Source: Deltaproteobacteria bacterium (GTDB lineage: Bacteria > Desulfobacterota > DSM-4660 > Desulfatiglandales > HGW-15). Taken from it: a DNA stretch of 64,000 nt. The first letter of the stretch is position 1, and every line of letters starts with the position of its first letter. The stretch lies in NCBI GenBank assembly GCA_020060215.1, contig JAGVAP010000014.1:43347-107346 (forward strand). The letters run 5' to 3'. A program made the position numbers and the translations under genes. Below the pieces are notes generated by a model. It saw nothing but the letters and a program-made list of their open reading frames with translations. It made no database searches and was not told the DNA's origin. Below are positions 16,016 through 25,915 of this stretch, piece after piece.

Positions 16016-16870
16016 ATGAAAAGGTCACTGATGAGTGTGGTTTTTCCCTTCACGATCCTGACGGTCCTCGCCGCCATTGGACCCGCAAACGCGGCGATCC
16101 TGTTTCAGGACAGCTTTGACACCCCATGGACCACGGATTATGCACCGGGATGGTCCAACACGCCCTATGCCGGCGGAACCGCGCCCGTGGCGAAGATGCA
16201 GCAGAGCACCATCGGCCGGAGCGGCGGGCACGGTTTGAAGCTGTACGCCGATTCGGTGCCCCAGAGCTGGATGTGGTGGGCCGGCGTGCAGGCCAACGGG
16301 CTGCCCCACGAGTCGCTGGCAAAAGCGAACAACCCATATGCCAGCGTCTGGTTCTATGACGATCGGGGGGCTGGAAAGGGAGGCCAGCTCTATGCCGTGC
16401 CGGACTGGGTCAACCTGTACCTGAACGGCGGGACAAGAGACTGGACGGATGTGCAGTTCGGCAGCAGGGACCTCGTGCCGGGTCATTACTACTATGTCAC
16501 GGCCGGGCAAGGTTACCCGGGATGGCGGAACACGGGTGTCACCCAGTCCGTCGGGTGGCACAACCTGATCTTCCAGTTGAGCGCGACGGACGGTCGAATC
16601 CACTTTTACATCGACGGGGTCGAGGTCGGGGCATCCTACAGGAACGACTACACGAACCTCGGGACCAACATCGGTCTGTACACGATGTTCAATGATCCCC
16701 TGAGCGGCTGGGGTTCGGACAAGCCCTACACCCTCTGGGACGATTTCACGGTCGGCACGGGCTATCCGGTGCCGGAGCCCTCGACGATCCTTCTCCTGGG
16801 TTGCGGTCTTGCGGGCCTCGGGATCGCAAGGAAGCTGGGCTGCAGGAAGAGCCATACCGCTGTTGCGTAG
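16016..16870 (+). CDS. PEP-CTERM sorting domain protein, exported
   Basis: 284 residues. N-terminal signal peptide (MKRSLMSVVFPFTILTVL, cleavage probably after GPANA). The middle portion is rich in Trp, Tyr and Gly (SVWFYDD, GRIHFYIDGVEVG), suggesting a lectin-like beta-sandwich. The C-terminus is VPEPSTILLLGCGLAGLGIARK followed by basic residues, a classic PEP-CTERM tripartite signal recognised by exosortase EpsH-type systems. AGGAGG precedes ATG 16016. No exosortase or polysaccharide gene is in the window. Likely surface or exopolysaccharide associated. Confidence 0.88.
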   Translation: MKRSLMSVVFPFTILTVLAAIGPANAAILFQDSFDTPWTTDYAPGWSNTPYAGGTAPVAKMQQSTIGRSGGHGLKLYADSVPQSWMWWAGVQANGLPHESLAKANNPYASVWFYDDRGAGKGGQLYAVPDWVNLYLNGGTRDWTDVQFGSRDLVPGHYYYVTAGQGYPGWRNTGVTQSVGWHNLIFQLSATDGRIHFYIDGVEVGASYRNDYTNLGTNIGLYTMFNDPLSGWGSDKPYTLWDDFTVGTGYPVPEPSTILLLGCGLAGLGIARKLGCRKSHTAVA

Positions 16871-16874
16871 TGCC

Positions 16875-16899
16875 CATCCGGAAAAGGTCTTTCCGGATG
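16875..16899 (+). terminator. Hairpin after the PEP-CTERM gene
   Basis: CATCCGGAAA-aggtc-TTTCCGGATG, a perfect 10-bp stem with a 5-nt loop located 4 nt after the stop codon. No T-run follows, so rho-independent termination is uncertain. Confidence 0.5.
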
Positions 16900-17181
16900 C
16901 GCGCGATCGCATTCGGCACTCAGCTGAACACGTCGAAGAACAGGTGGTCGGCTGAAGGCTGAAAGCGGGCGGCCGACAGCTCCTTCCAGAAGTCCCCGAT
17001 TTCTGGGTGGCACTGCGAGCGGTGAAACCGGGCAGGATCTCCCTTGCCGGGAGGAGATCCCGCCCGCACTTCTCGGGCCGCGGCCCGATCCGCCCCTTTG
17101 TTTCCCCCTTCCCATAATCCACTCGATACGTTATTCTGTACACCCGTTTGCGCCCGAACTGAAACCACAAAGGAGATCGAG

Positions 17182-18417
17182 GTGATCAAGGTCAACGAGA
17201 ACTATCTCAAGATCCAGCCTTCCTACCTGTTTTCGGAGATTGCAAAACGCGTTTCCGCCTTTCAGCGGGAAAACCCCGGCGTCGAGATCTGCCGCCTGGG
17301 CATCGGTGATGTGACCCTCCCCCTTCCGCGCGCCTGCATCGACGCCCTCCACCGGGCGGCCGATGAGATGGGCGATCAGAGCACGTTCCGCGGTTATGGA
17401 CCCGAGCAGGGATACGCGTTCCTGCGGGAGAAGATTGCCGGGGAGGACTTTCAGTCGAGGGGCGCCGATATCTCTCCTGAGGAGATCTTCGTGAGCGACG
17501 GCGCGAAATGCGACGTCGGCAATATCCAGGAGCTCTTTTCTTCCGACACCAAGGTCGCCATACCGGACCCGGTATATCCGGTCTATCTGGACACCAACGT
17601 GATGGCCGGCCGCGCAGGCCCTTTTCACAAGGGCCGATACAGCGGCATCGTGTACCTCGACTGCACCCGGGAAAACGAGTACCTTCCCGACCTCCCGAAA
17701 GAGCCGGCCGGGCTGATCTACCTCTGCTTTCCGAACAACCCCACCGGCGCAACGCTCGGCAGAGACCGGCTCAATGAGTGGGTGGAGTATGCCAGGGAGC
17801 ACAAGGCGCTCATCCTCTACGATGCGGCCTACGAGGCATTCATTCGGGACCCTCGGCTGCCCAGGTCCATTTATGAGATCGAGTCGGCCAGGGAGGTGGC
17901 CATTGAGTTCAGGAGCTTCTCCAAGACGGCCGGTTTTACAGGGGTCCGCTGCGCCTATACGGTGGTCCCAAGCAACTGCCGCGTTTTCACGGAGAGGAAC
18001 GAAAAACATCTGCTGCATCCGCTCTGGAACCGGCGACAGACCACCAAGTTCAACGGCGTCTCCTACCCCGTCCAGCGCGCGGCGGAGGCCGTGTACAGCC
18101 CGGAAGGCAGAAAGCAGGTGAGAGAACTGATCGACTATTACATGAGAAATGCGGAACTGATCAGGAAAGAGATGATCGCACTCGGCTTCGAGTGCACAGG
18201 GGGAGAAAACGGGCCTTACATCTGGGTCGACGTGCGCGAGGACTCGTGGGCCATGTTCGACATGCTCCTCAGGAAGGCCGGAGTCGTCTGTACACCCGGA
18301 GCCGGGTTCGGCCGGTGCGGGGAAGGCCACATCCGGATCAGCGCGTTCAACAGCCACGAGAACGTACAGAAAGGGTTGCAGAGGATCAAGGAAGCGCTCC
18401 GGGCAACGCCGGAATGA
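17182..18417 (+). CDS. dapL: LL-diaminopimelate aminotransferase DapL
   Basis: A PLP-dependent fold-I aminotransferase making LL-diaminopimelate directly from tetrahydrodipicolinate, for lysine and peptidoglycan. 411 aa, the usual DapL length. Motifs: NENYLKIQPSYLF at the N-terminus, RLGIGDVTLPLP, SDGAKCDVGNIQELF, CFPNNPTGATL, and the PLP-lysine segment FRSFSKTAGFTG. A GTG start at 17182 is chosen because AAGGAG lies 6 nt before it. The upstream 138 nt of open frame lacks family sequence. The stop codon lies inside dispersed repeat I (GGAATGATGG), so the last residues may have been altered. Confidence 0.95.
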   Translation: MIKVNENYLKIQPSYLFSEIAKRVSAFQRENPGVEICRLGIGDVTLPLPRACIDALHRAADEMGDQSTFRGYGPEQGYAFLREKIAGEDFQSRGADISPEEIFVSDGAKCDVGNIQELFSSDTKVAIPDPVYPVYLDTNVMAGRAGPFHKGRYSGIVYLDCTRENEYLPDLPKEPAGLIYLCFPNNPTGATLGRDRLNEWVEYAREHKALILYDAAYEAFIRDPRLPRSIYEIESAREVAIEFRSFSKTAGFTGVRCAYTVVPSNCRVFTERNEKHLLHPLWNRRQTTKFNGVSYPVQRAAEAVYSPEGRKQVRELIDYYMRNAELIRKEMIALGFECTGGENGPYIWVDVREDSWAMFDMLLRKAGVVCTPGAGFGRCGEGHIRISAFNSHENVQKGLQRIKEALRATPE

Positions 18418-18506
18418 TGGAAATATGGAATGATGGGAAGAACTGAAAAGATTGGAGTAGCTTCTTAGACCCATCATTCCACCCTTCCGCTATTCCATCC
18501 CTCCAA
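18409..18506. repeat. Dispersed repeat I with inverted ends at the dapL stop
   Basis: GGAATGATGGAAATATGGAA at the left and CCCATCATTCC...TATTCCATCCCTCC at the right form inverted ends about 75 nt apart. The dapL TGA is inside the left end. Confidence 0.7.
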
Positions 18507-18527
18507 ACATCCCCCTCGCCCCCACCC

Positions 18528-18543
18528 TGGCACACGATTTGCA
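18528..18543 (+). promoter_or_regulatory. Sigma-54 (RpoN) -24/-12 promoter
   Basis: TGGCAC-ACGAT-TTGCA, a full match to the TGGCAC-N5-TTGCW consensus with GG and GC exactly 10 nt apart. It ends 38 nt before ATG 18582, so the transcript would start near 18554 and carry the cNMP-binding and SPOR genes. An enhancer-binding activator would be required; none is encoded nearby. Confidence 0.8.
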
Positions 18544-18581
18544 GAACACTTCCGAAACGGCAATGTCGCAGGGAGGTGACC

Positions 18582-19124
18582 ATGGGCGACTATCCTGTGG
18601 ACAACAAAGAGCTCCTTGACAAGCTCCGGTTCATGCCGGCCCTCAGGTGCCTGGATGAAGAAGACCTGGCAGGGGTCTTGTCTCTGAGCAGAATCCACCA
18701 TTTTGATCCTGGTGAGGTGATCATCCGGGAAGGCCAGTACGACAACTGGATCTACTTCCTCGTCTCCGGCAAGATCTCCATTGAAAAGAAAGGAGAGACC
18801 ATCGGCCTGCTCCATGAGCGCGGGGACATCTTCGGCGAGATGGGCATTATCGACGGATCCCCCAGGTCCGCAACGATCAGGGCGGTTGCCAGGAGCGTCT
18901 GTTTCGCAATGGATGCCTCGTACATCGATCGGCTGAAAGGCCAGGAGCGGGAGGCCTTCCAGTGCATCCTCTACCAGGCGTTCGCTCAGATCCTCGCGAA
19001 CCGCCTGAGAATTGCCGACGATGAACTGGTCAGGATCAAGGACAGGAATGCAGCCCTGGAAAAGGAGATCATGAAACTGAAGTCCGGGCCGGGACCGGAC
19101 CTGCGCAATCAGGGGGCGAAATGA
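18582..19124 (+). CDS. Cyclic nucleotide-binding domain protein
   Basis: 180 residues. The first ~135 form a Crp-type cNMP-binding barrel: FDPGEVIIREGQYDNWIYFLVSGKISIEKKG, then the phosphate-binding cassette FGEMGIIDGSPRSATIRA. The tail after ANRLRIADDELVRIKDRN is a short coiled coil (ALEKEIMKLK) and there is no DNA-binding HTH, so it is not a Crp-like transcription factor. GGGAGG lies 5 nt before ATG 18582 (a GTG 6 nt earlier is less likely). Its stop overlaps the SPOR gene start (ATGA). A sigma-54 promoter precedes it. Confidence 0.85.
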   Translation: MGDYPVDNKELLDKLRFMPALRCLDEEDLAGVLSLSRIHHFDPGEVIIREGQYDNWIYFLVSGKISIEKKGETIGLLHERGDIFGEMGIIDGSPRSATIRAVARSVCFAMDASYIDRLKGQEREAFQCILYQAFAQILANRLRIADDELVRIKDRNAALEKEIMKLKSGPGPDLRNQGAK

Positions 19125-19780
19125 GGACCGTCCGTCTAAAAGGCGCGATGATCGGCTTCTGCCTGTTCCTGGCCCTCGCGGCAGCGCCCCCATGCCGGGG
19201 CGCCACCTTCTACTCCATACAGGTGGCGGCATCCCCTGACAAAGCTACTGCAGAGCAGACTTCGGAGCAGATGAAAAGGATGGGCCATCACGCCTTTGTC
19301 CGGTTGGAGACCATCCCCGGCAAGGGACAATGGCACCGGGTCTATGTCGAACGATTCGGATCAAAGGCAGCGGCGGACAAGGAGGCTGCCGCACTGAAAT
19401 CGCTCGGCCTGCTGAACGAGTGCTATGTGAGGGCACTCAAGGATGAGCCCGAAGCTGCGATCTCCCCGCACCGGGCCCCCCGCAGGCAGGAGAACCACGC
19501 CTCAGGCACCTTTCACTTCATCCATTTCGGCTCTTTCAAGGAAAAGGAAAACGCGGAAAAGGAGGTGGCCCGTCTGGGAAAAAACGGCCACAAGGCCTTC
19601 TATGTGGAAGAGTCTTCAGCCGGAAGCAGGTGGTTCCGGACCTATGTCGGCGATTTTGCGGACATGCGGGAGGCGCACAGGACCGGTTCCCGGCTTAAGG
19701 AAAAGGGGGTGATCTCCTATTTCAAGGTCATCAGCTTCGACCGGGGAGGTGATTCCACCGCGAAGGTCACGAAGCGATAG
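19121..19780 (+). CDS. SPOR-domain periplasmic protein
   Basis: 219 residues with an N-terminal signal segment (MIGFCLFLALAAAPPCRGA). Two SPOR-like repeats follow, at about 29-105 (YSIQVAASPDKATAEQ, GQWHRVYVERF) and about 130-205 (FHFIHFGSFKEKENAE, SRWFRTYVGDF). SPOR domains bind denuded peptidoglycan glycans, usually at division sites. The start overlaps the cNMP-binding gene stop by 4 nt (ATGA), so the pair is translationally coupled. Its role with a cNMP sensor is unknown. Confidence 0.82.
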   Translation: MRTVRLKGAMIGFCLFLALAAAPPCRGATFYSIQVAASPDKATAEQTSEQMKRMGHHAFVRLETIPGKGQWHRVYVERFGSKAAADKEAAALKSLGLLNECYVRALKDEPEAAISPHRAPRRQENHASGTFHFIHFGSFKEKENAEKEVARLGKNGHKAFYVEESSAGSRWFRTYVGDFADMREAHRTGSRLKEKGVISYFKVISFDRGGDSTAKVTKR

Positions 19781-19811
19781 AAGAGCCCTGAACCTCTAAG
19801 CGTCCAAGTGC

Positions 19812-20612
19812 TCATCCCTCTCGATACCCGTGCGGCACCGGGCGGCCGTCCACGTAAACCCGCCCTTCGCCGTCCAGGGCGAAACGGCCCCTGGCGATCA
19901 TCTCCAGGGTCTTCGGGAAGATCCGCCAGTCGCCTGCCTCCTTGAGCCGCTCCTGGTGGAGACCGGCTGTCTGCGCCAGCCTTTCCTTGTCCTGTTTGAG
20001 CGCTTCCAAAGGCTCGGGGAGCTCCACCGGAAGGGGCGCGGAGACCATCAGGATAGGGCCGGTGTCCACCCCTCGATCAGTCCAGATGGTGGTGGACCGT
20101 AGAGACTTCTCCCCTGCGACAATGGCGTCCTCCACCGCATGGTCTCCAACGTACTTCCGCTCCCCTGTCGAAGTCCGGATCGAAAGATCCGCCGGGTGCA
20201 CATTGACGCATCTCTGGAGGGTCGTGTAGCTCATGTACCCGCCCAGGGCGACCACGTCGATCTCAAAGCACTCGACCAGCTTCTGAGCGACCCGGTCGAA
20301 CTCCCGTCTCGCGGCAAACCCCTCCGGCACGTTGACCGACCGCTTGAGCCCCCTGATGCGGTGAAACCGGCGAATGTCATAACTGACGTATGGAATGCCT
20401 CTTTCGAGCGCAATCCTCTCCCCGCGACACGACCCATCCGACCGGTCGCTGAAGATGAAGACGACCTCAAACGGGGAAGCACCCTCCTGCGCATTCAGGG
20501 ATTTCTCCAGCTCGATCACTCTGACGATGTTCGTACCCGAACCGGACATGAAACCGGCCACCCTCATGGGACGGCCGGCCTTCTGGGGATCGAACAAAGG
20601 AGTCAATTCCAT
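19812..20612 (-). CDS. Formyltransferase family protein, PurN-like
   Basis: 266 residues with the GART/formyltransferase fold. FMSGSGTNIVRVIELE (residues 20-35) matches the N-terminal GSGSN loop. VNVHPADLS carries the catalytic Asn and His, and TDRGVDTGPIL carries the catalytic Asp. It is longer than PurN (about 190-215 aa), with an N-terminal extension and a C-terminal WRIFPKTLEMIARGRF as in PurN. Insertions (SYDIRRFHRIRGLKR) differ from purine enzymes, so the substrate may be other than glycinamide ribonucleotide. It converges on the SPOR gene with a 31-nt gap. Confidence 0.75.
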   Translation of the reverse strand: MELTPLFDPQKAGRPMRVAGFMSGSGTNIVRVIELEKSLNAQEGASPFEVVFIFSDRSDGSCRGERIALERGIPYVSYDIRRFHRIRGLKRSVNVPEGFAARREFDRVAQKLVECFEIDVVALGGYMSYTTLQRCVNVHPADLSIRTSTGERKYVGDHAVEDAIVAGEKSLRSTTIWTDRGVDTGPILMVSAPLPVELPEPLEALKQDKERLAQTAGLHQERLKEAGDWRIFPKTLEMIARGRFALDGEGRVYVDGRPVPHGYREG

Positions 20613-20634
20613 GGCTTTCCATTCAATTCTTCAC

Positions 20635-20654
20635 TTGTAGGATGGGTGGAGCGA
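20635..20654. repeat. Dispersed repeat A, half copy
   Basis: TTGTAGGATGGGTGGAGCG, the left half of the family seen in full at 31657-31745. No inverted partner follows within 100 nt. Confidence 0.7.
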
Positions 20655-20690
20655 CCTGTCCTCCATAGCCTTGGCGCAGGAGGAAGCGAC

Positions 20691-21986
20691 TCAGGATTCC
20701 ATCAATGCCTCCACCGGCTTCAGCTTGTACGCGCTCCCCTGCTCGATGGCCGTGAGCACGCTCCCTCCGCCTGTGAAATAGTACGTGCGCGGGTCGTCCA
20801 CTCCCGAGAGGTAGGCACCGGGGCAGAGCCGCCTCAGCTCCTGCAGGGTGTCCCCCCCGCCGAAGAGCTTCATAGCCGACTTGTTGGACGCAATCAGCTC
20901 GTAGAGCGCCTTTGAACCTTCCGCGAAATCGGGCATGAGCCCCATGACCGCATTCACGAAGATCGTCTTGGCCGAGCCGAGGATCTCCCTCACCCTAGGG
21001 TCCTCGAAGGAGTCGGGGGAAGCATCCAGGACAAAACCCGCCTTTTTCTTCTGCATGAGCTCATCCAGGGAACGGGTCCGGTGCTTTCCTTCCATCTTGC
21101 CTTCCATGGTATCGGACTCTTCCAGGTGCTTCAGCTCCAGGATCTTTCCCTGTTCCTTATCGGTCTCCGCAAGGGAGGCCGCCAGCCCGCGATCCTCCTC
21201 CGTGACCCCTTCGATCTCGACTCCGTACTTTGCCGAGAGAAAGGTGTTGTACATGAGGCCCCCCAGGATCAGGTAATCCGCCCTTTCATAGAGGGCCTGC
21301 AGGGGTCCGATCTTGGTGTCGTACTTCGATCCGGCAATGACGGCTACAAACGGCCTTTCCGGATTCAGCACCCTTTCCAGGTTCGAGATCTCCTTCTGCA
21401 GGAGGTGCCCGGCGTAGGAGGGCAGCTTCTTTGCGACGTCAAAGGTCGATACATCGGGCTGCCAGGACCCGAACGCATCATTGACGAAGAGATCGGCAAG
21501 GGAGGCGAGCTCCTCCGCAAACAGGGCCCTCTCCGGCCCCTTGGACTGCTCCCCCTTGAACCACCTGGTGTTCGGAAGGTAGATCATATCGATCTTGCGG
21601 GACTTGAGGTCCTGAAGGGGTCCCTTCAGCGATTCCCCCATCCGGAGAATCCCGGCTTCCGGTTCGGCCGGGACCTCCGGCACCTGTATCCTGATCGGGA
21701 GTTTCTGTTCCAGGTAGCGGGCGATCGGTTTCACGGAATCCCCTTCCTGGATGTTGATCTTGCCTGTCTTTTTGTCTTTTGGGCGACCCACGTGGGTCAT
21801 CAGGATCGGCCTCCCCCCTGCAGCGGCAACGGCATAGAGCGTGGGGATGGTCACGTCGATTCGATAGGGATCCTTGATCTTTCCCTTCTTGACGACGTTA
21901 TGGTCCACCCGTATGAGGACCACCTTGTCCTTCATCTCAGCCCGTTGAATGGCCCGCAGCCCCTGGTTCGATTTTGGTTTCTCCAT
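20691..21986 (-). CDS. pgk: Divergent phosphoglycerate kinase
   Basis: 431 residues, slightly longer than the usual 390-400. PGK landmarks are present in altered form: LIRVDHNVV for RVDFNVP, THVGRPKD for SHLGRPKG, FVNDAFGSWQPD for NDAFGTAHR, AGSKYDTKIGPL for GGAKVSDKI, FGGGDTLQEL for the GGGDT nucleotide loop, and FTGGGSVLTAIE for STGGGASLE. A C-terminal AYKLKPVEALMES and a charged insert (TMEGKMEGKHRTRS) are unusual. It probably still interconverts 1,3-bisphosphoglycerate and 3-phosphoglycerate, with ATP made in glycolysis, but the substrate-side changes leave doubt. Enolase lies 1.7 kb away on the opposite strand. Confidence 0.8.
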   Translation of the reverse strand: MEKPKSNQGLRAIQRAEMKDKVVLIRVDHNVVKKGKIKDPYRIDVTIPTLYAVAAAGGRPILMTHVGRPKDKKTGKINIQEGDSVKPIARYLEQKLPIRIQVPEVPAEPEAGILRMGESLKGPLQDLKSRKIDMIYLPNTRWFKGEQSKGPERALFAEELASLADLFVNDAFGSWQPDVSTFDVAKKLPSYAGHLLQKEISNLERVLNPERPFVAVIAGSKYDTKIGPLQALYERADYLILGGLMYNTFLSAKYGVEIEGVTEEDRGLAASLAETDKEQGKILELKHLEESDTMEGKMEGKHRTRSLDELMQKKKAGFVLDASPDSFEDPRVREILGSAKTIFVNAVMGLMPDFAEGSKALYELIASNKSAMKLFGGGDTLQELRRLCPGAYLSGVDDPRTYYFTGGGSVLTAIEQGSAYKLKPVEALMES

Positions 21987-22170
21987 GGCTTATCTCCTTT
22001 TCTCTCAAGAGATGATAGGCACTGACCAGAAGGAAATCCACTTGAGGGGGGACCCGGTTGTGCTTTATCCTACAGAATATCCGAGGCAAAGAGCAACCTG
22101 CAAAGATGCTGGAGGGCTTCTTGCCCACATTCATATAGGCCAGCATCGATGTCCACCCCAAGAGAAAGGA

Positions 22171-22521
22171 ATGACCCGGATGATCGTTCGAAACCTGACA
22201 GACCCTGAAGTGACCGAAACCACCTACATTGCACATGGAGGAGCGATAGCCCAGATGGTCCTGGACCGGCGGATCCTCAAGGAGATCGGCTTTCTCGCCA
22301 TAGCCTGGCTCGCACCGGGAAAGACGATCGAACCCCACCGTGATCCGATGGAGGAGATCTACTTCATCTCGGACGGCGAAGGGGAGATGACGGTCGATGA
22401 GGAGACCAGGGCCGTGAGACCCGGGGATGCCGTCTGGATCCCCACAGGCGCCTCACACGCCCTGCGGAACACCGGAGGGCGCGACCTGGTCATCCTGGTG
22501 GTGGCCTCTCCCGTTGACTGA
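22171..22521 (+). CDS. Small cupin-domain protein
   Basis: About 116 residues. Both cupin motifs are visible: EPHRDPMEEIYFISDGEGEMTVD (motif 1, with His and Glu ligands) and GDAVWIPTGASHALRNTG (motif 2, with His). A metal-binding beta-barrel; the substrate is unknown. AAAGGA lies next to ATG 22171 and 9 nt before a second ATG at 22180 (MIVRNLTDPE), so the true start may be the second. The open frame upstream to 21949 is antisense to pgk and not supported. It is divergent from pgk. Confidence 0.8.
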   Translation: MTRMIVRNLTDPEVTETTYIAHGGAIAQMVLDRRILKEIGFLAIAWLAPGKTIEPHRDPMEEIYFISDGEGEMTVDEETRAVRPGDAVWIPTGASHALRNTGGRDLVILVVASPVD

Positions 22522-22537
22522 AAGCGAAAGAGGGGGC

Positions 22538-22783
22538 TCGCGCAGAGACGCTGAGGCGCAGTGGAATCGGAAAACAGTGAGACCTCACCCGATGAGCGAC
22601 AGGTGCGTTCTGCAGCCATCGATTCGCCGCATCACCTTGGCGGCTTGGCTGAACGCTTACTTTGAACCTTCCTTCATACCCTGGATCGGTAGAACCTTTC
22701 GGGTCCCGCACCAGAAAAAACAGAGGTGGAGGGTTCACTCACAACCAATCCCTGATTTCTCTGCGTCTCAGCGTCTCTGCGCG
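22538..22783. repeat. Dispersed repeat E with inverted ends
   Basis: Left end CGCGCAGAGACGCTGAGGCG at 22538-22561, right end the inverse CTCTGCGTCTCAGCGTCTCT at 22760-22783. The ~200 nt between them have no recognised gene. The right end overlaps the last codons of the acyl-CoA synthetase subunit gene. Confidence 0.8.
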
Positions 22784-23469
22784 ATGGATTCTTCCTGCAA
22801 AATGATCAGGGCATCCACGGCCACGGGCCTGCTTCCATCCAGGATGAGCGGGTTGATGTCGAGCTCCTTGATCCTCTCGTGCTCGAGGCCGATCCGCCCC
22901 ACGCTGATCAGGATCTGAACCAGTCGATCCACATCCGCCGCAGGGAGACCCCTCACCGCACCAAGGATCTTGTGGGCCCTGATCTCCCCGGTCATCTCGA
23001 GGGCATCCCTCTTTTCAAGCGGCGCCACCCGGAAGGAGACATCCTTCAGGATCTCGGTGAAGATGCCCCCGAGGCCGAACATCACGCAAGGGCCGAATTG
23101 GGGATCCCGGATCAGTCCGGCCATCAACTCCCTTCTTCCCTGGACCATCTCCTGCACCAGGACCGCCCCCTCCTCGGCCATGAGCGACATGATCTCCCTG
23201 AAGGCGTTCTCGGCCTCCCCTGCGTTCCGGATGTCCAGCCTGACGAGCCCCCGTTCGGACTTGTGTGCGATGCGCGACGAAGAACCCTTCATTACGACTG
23301 GGAGGCCGATCTCCTCGACGGCCTTGTCCAGATCTTCCGGCCTTCGGACTTCGATCTCCCTGGTCACCGGTATCCCGTAAGCCCGGAGGAACTCCTTGGA
23401 CTCGTGCTCTGAGAGCGTCGTCCGCCCTTCAGAGGCGGCCTTCTCCAGGATCATTGCTGCTGTCTCCAT
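22768..23469 (-). CDS. ADP-forming acyl-CoA synthetase beta subunit (ATP-grasp)
   Basis: About 233 residues from METAAMILEKAASEGR (ATG 23469); an ATG at 23517 would add 16 residues. It has the ATP-grasp_5 domain: LSEHESKEFLRAYGIPVTRE, then VVMKGSSSRIAHKSERG, QEMVQGRRELMAGLIRDPQFGP, VMFGLGGIFTEIL and ELDINPLIL. Such subunits make ATP from acetyl-CoA or acyl-CoA plus ADP and Pi together with an alpha subunit, which is not in the window. The last residues (QRR) are encoded by repeat E. Neither start has a strong ribosome binding site. Confidence 0.88.
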   Translation of the reverse strand: METAAMILEKAASEGRTTLSEHESKEFLRAYGIPVTREIEVRRPEDLDKAVEEIGLPVVMKGSSSRIAHKSERGLVRLDIRNAGEAENAFREIMSLMAEEGAVLVQEMVQGRRELMAGLIRDPQFGPCVMFGLGGIFTEILKDVSFRVAPLEKRDALEMTGEIRAHKILGAVRGLPAADVDRLVQILISVGRIGLEHERIKELDINPLILDGSRPVAVDALIILQEESIAQRR

Positions 23470-23589
23470 CGCTCTATACCCCACCGATTGATTTGCGGAT
23501 TGCCTGTGCGACACCATGCCTGTCGGGGCCTGTCCAGGAGATCCCGACGGCCAGCCCCGCCAACCTGCATCTCTTAACAGCCTTTTTCC

Positions 23590-24934
<1,345 letters not shown>

Positions 24935-24946
24935 CAGAGAGAATCC

Positions 24947-25013
24947 CGCCACGAACGCACTAAGACACAAAGCATGCAGCAATGCTCTTTGTGTCTTTGT
25001 GTCTTAGTGGCAC
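24947..25013. repeat. Dispersed repeat D, copy 1 (inverted ends)
   Basis: CACTAAGACACAAAG and its inverse CTTTGTGTCTTAGTG, with a TGTCTTTG repeat and a short centre. It lies between eno and rsmE, which converge, and could act as a bidirectional terminator hairpin. Confidence 0.8.
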
Positions 25014-25028
25014 AAAGGATCTGCGGTT

Positions 25029-25799
25029 TCAGCACCCGAGATCGCCTAACTCGTATTGCACGATGGCTGCAAACGCGACGGCGGCCGTTTCGGCGCGGAG
25101 GATCCTGCGGCCCATGGAGACGGGCAGGAACCCGGCCGAGGCGGCCTTTTCGATCTCCTCTCGGGAGAAGCCCCCTTCGGGTCCGATAAGCCCGACCACT
25201 CCCCTGCCCTGTTCGCGATCTCGAATGAGCCCTTTCAGGTCCCTCGCTTCCTCCCCTTCCCAGAGGATGACCTTCAGAAGGTCTCCGCCCTTGAGCCGGT
25301 CGACCAGGTCCCCGAATGCAAGAACCGGATGGATGAGCGGCGGCTTTTCACAATCGGACTGTTTGGAGGAGGCCTTGGCGATCTCGGCCCAATGCCTGGA
25401 TCTGTTGGCCTTCCCGCTTTCATCGGGCCTCACGACCGTCCTCCCGGACTGGAAAGGAAAGATCTGCGAGACTCCCAACTCCGTGGACTTCTGAATCACA
25501 AAATCCATGGGCCCCGACCTGAGCAAAGCCTGACCGATGATGATCTCGGCGCGCGGGGAAAGGGGCGGTTGCAGGTTTTCCAGAATCGAGACGGTCACCT
25601 CGCCGGACCCGGCGGCCTCCACCCGCGCAAGGAATCGTCCGCCCTTTCTGTCCATGAGGACGATCTTGTCGCCGGAGCGGATCCTGAGGACACGAGAGAT
25701 GTGCCTGGCCTCCTGCCCGGTGATCGACACCCGTCCCTGCTCGGGCCGGACCTCATCGATGACGAAGCGTCTCAATGATCTGAACCTGTCGGTGTCCAC
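25029..25799 (-). CDS. rsmE: 16S rRNA (uracil-1498-N3)-methyltransferase RsmE
   Basis: 256 residues. An N-terminal PUA-like part (RRFVIDEVRPEQGRVSITGQEARHISRVLR) is followed by the SPOUT methyltransferase knot with GLIGPEGGFSREEI and SMGRRILRAETA, both diagnostic of RsmE. It methylates U1498 of 16S rRNA with S-adenosylmethionine. It follows prmA on the same strand, as in many bacteria, separated by about 115 nt containing a repeat B half. It may be co-transcribed with prmA. Confidence 0.95.
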   Translation of the reverse strand: MDTDRFRSLRRFVIDEVRPEQGRVSITGQEARHISRVLRIRSGDKIVLMDRKGGRFLARVEAAGSGEVTVSILENLQPPLSPRAEIIIGQALLRSGPMDFVIQKSTELGVSQIFPFQSGRTVVRPDESGKANRSRHWAEIAKASSKQSDCEKPPLIHPVLAFGDLVDRLKGGDLLKVILWEGEEARDLKGLIRDREQGRGVVGLIGPEGGFSREEIEKAASAGFLPVSMGRRILRAETAAVAFAAIVQYELGDLGC

Positions 25800-25864
25800 T
25801 CTTGCCTCGGCTCGTCTTCTAATGCATTCCGCCTGCGTGATACGGCACTTCCGTCATTCCGGTG

Positions 25865-25889
25865 AATCGCAAGCGGGAGCTTGCTCCAG
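25865..25889. repeat. Dispersed repeat B, half copy
   Basis: TCGCAAGCGGGAGCTTGCTCC, the right half of the family seen in full at 32029-32097. Confidence 0.75.
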
Positions 25890-25915
25890 GGGATGGAATC
25901 TCATAAGAGCCTCCG

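Noticed and set aside
16920..17195. Minus-strand frame ending HPEIGDFWKELSAARFQPSADHLFFDVFS-like
   Set aside because: The tail looks protein-like, but the frame overlaps the dapL start, has no ribosome binding site and I recognise no family. It may be a gene remnant; evidence is too thin.
17131..18477. 448-codon minus-strand frame over dapL
   Set aside because: Opposite strand of a well-supported aminotransferase; no family features.
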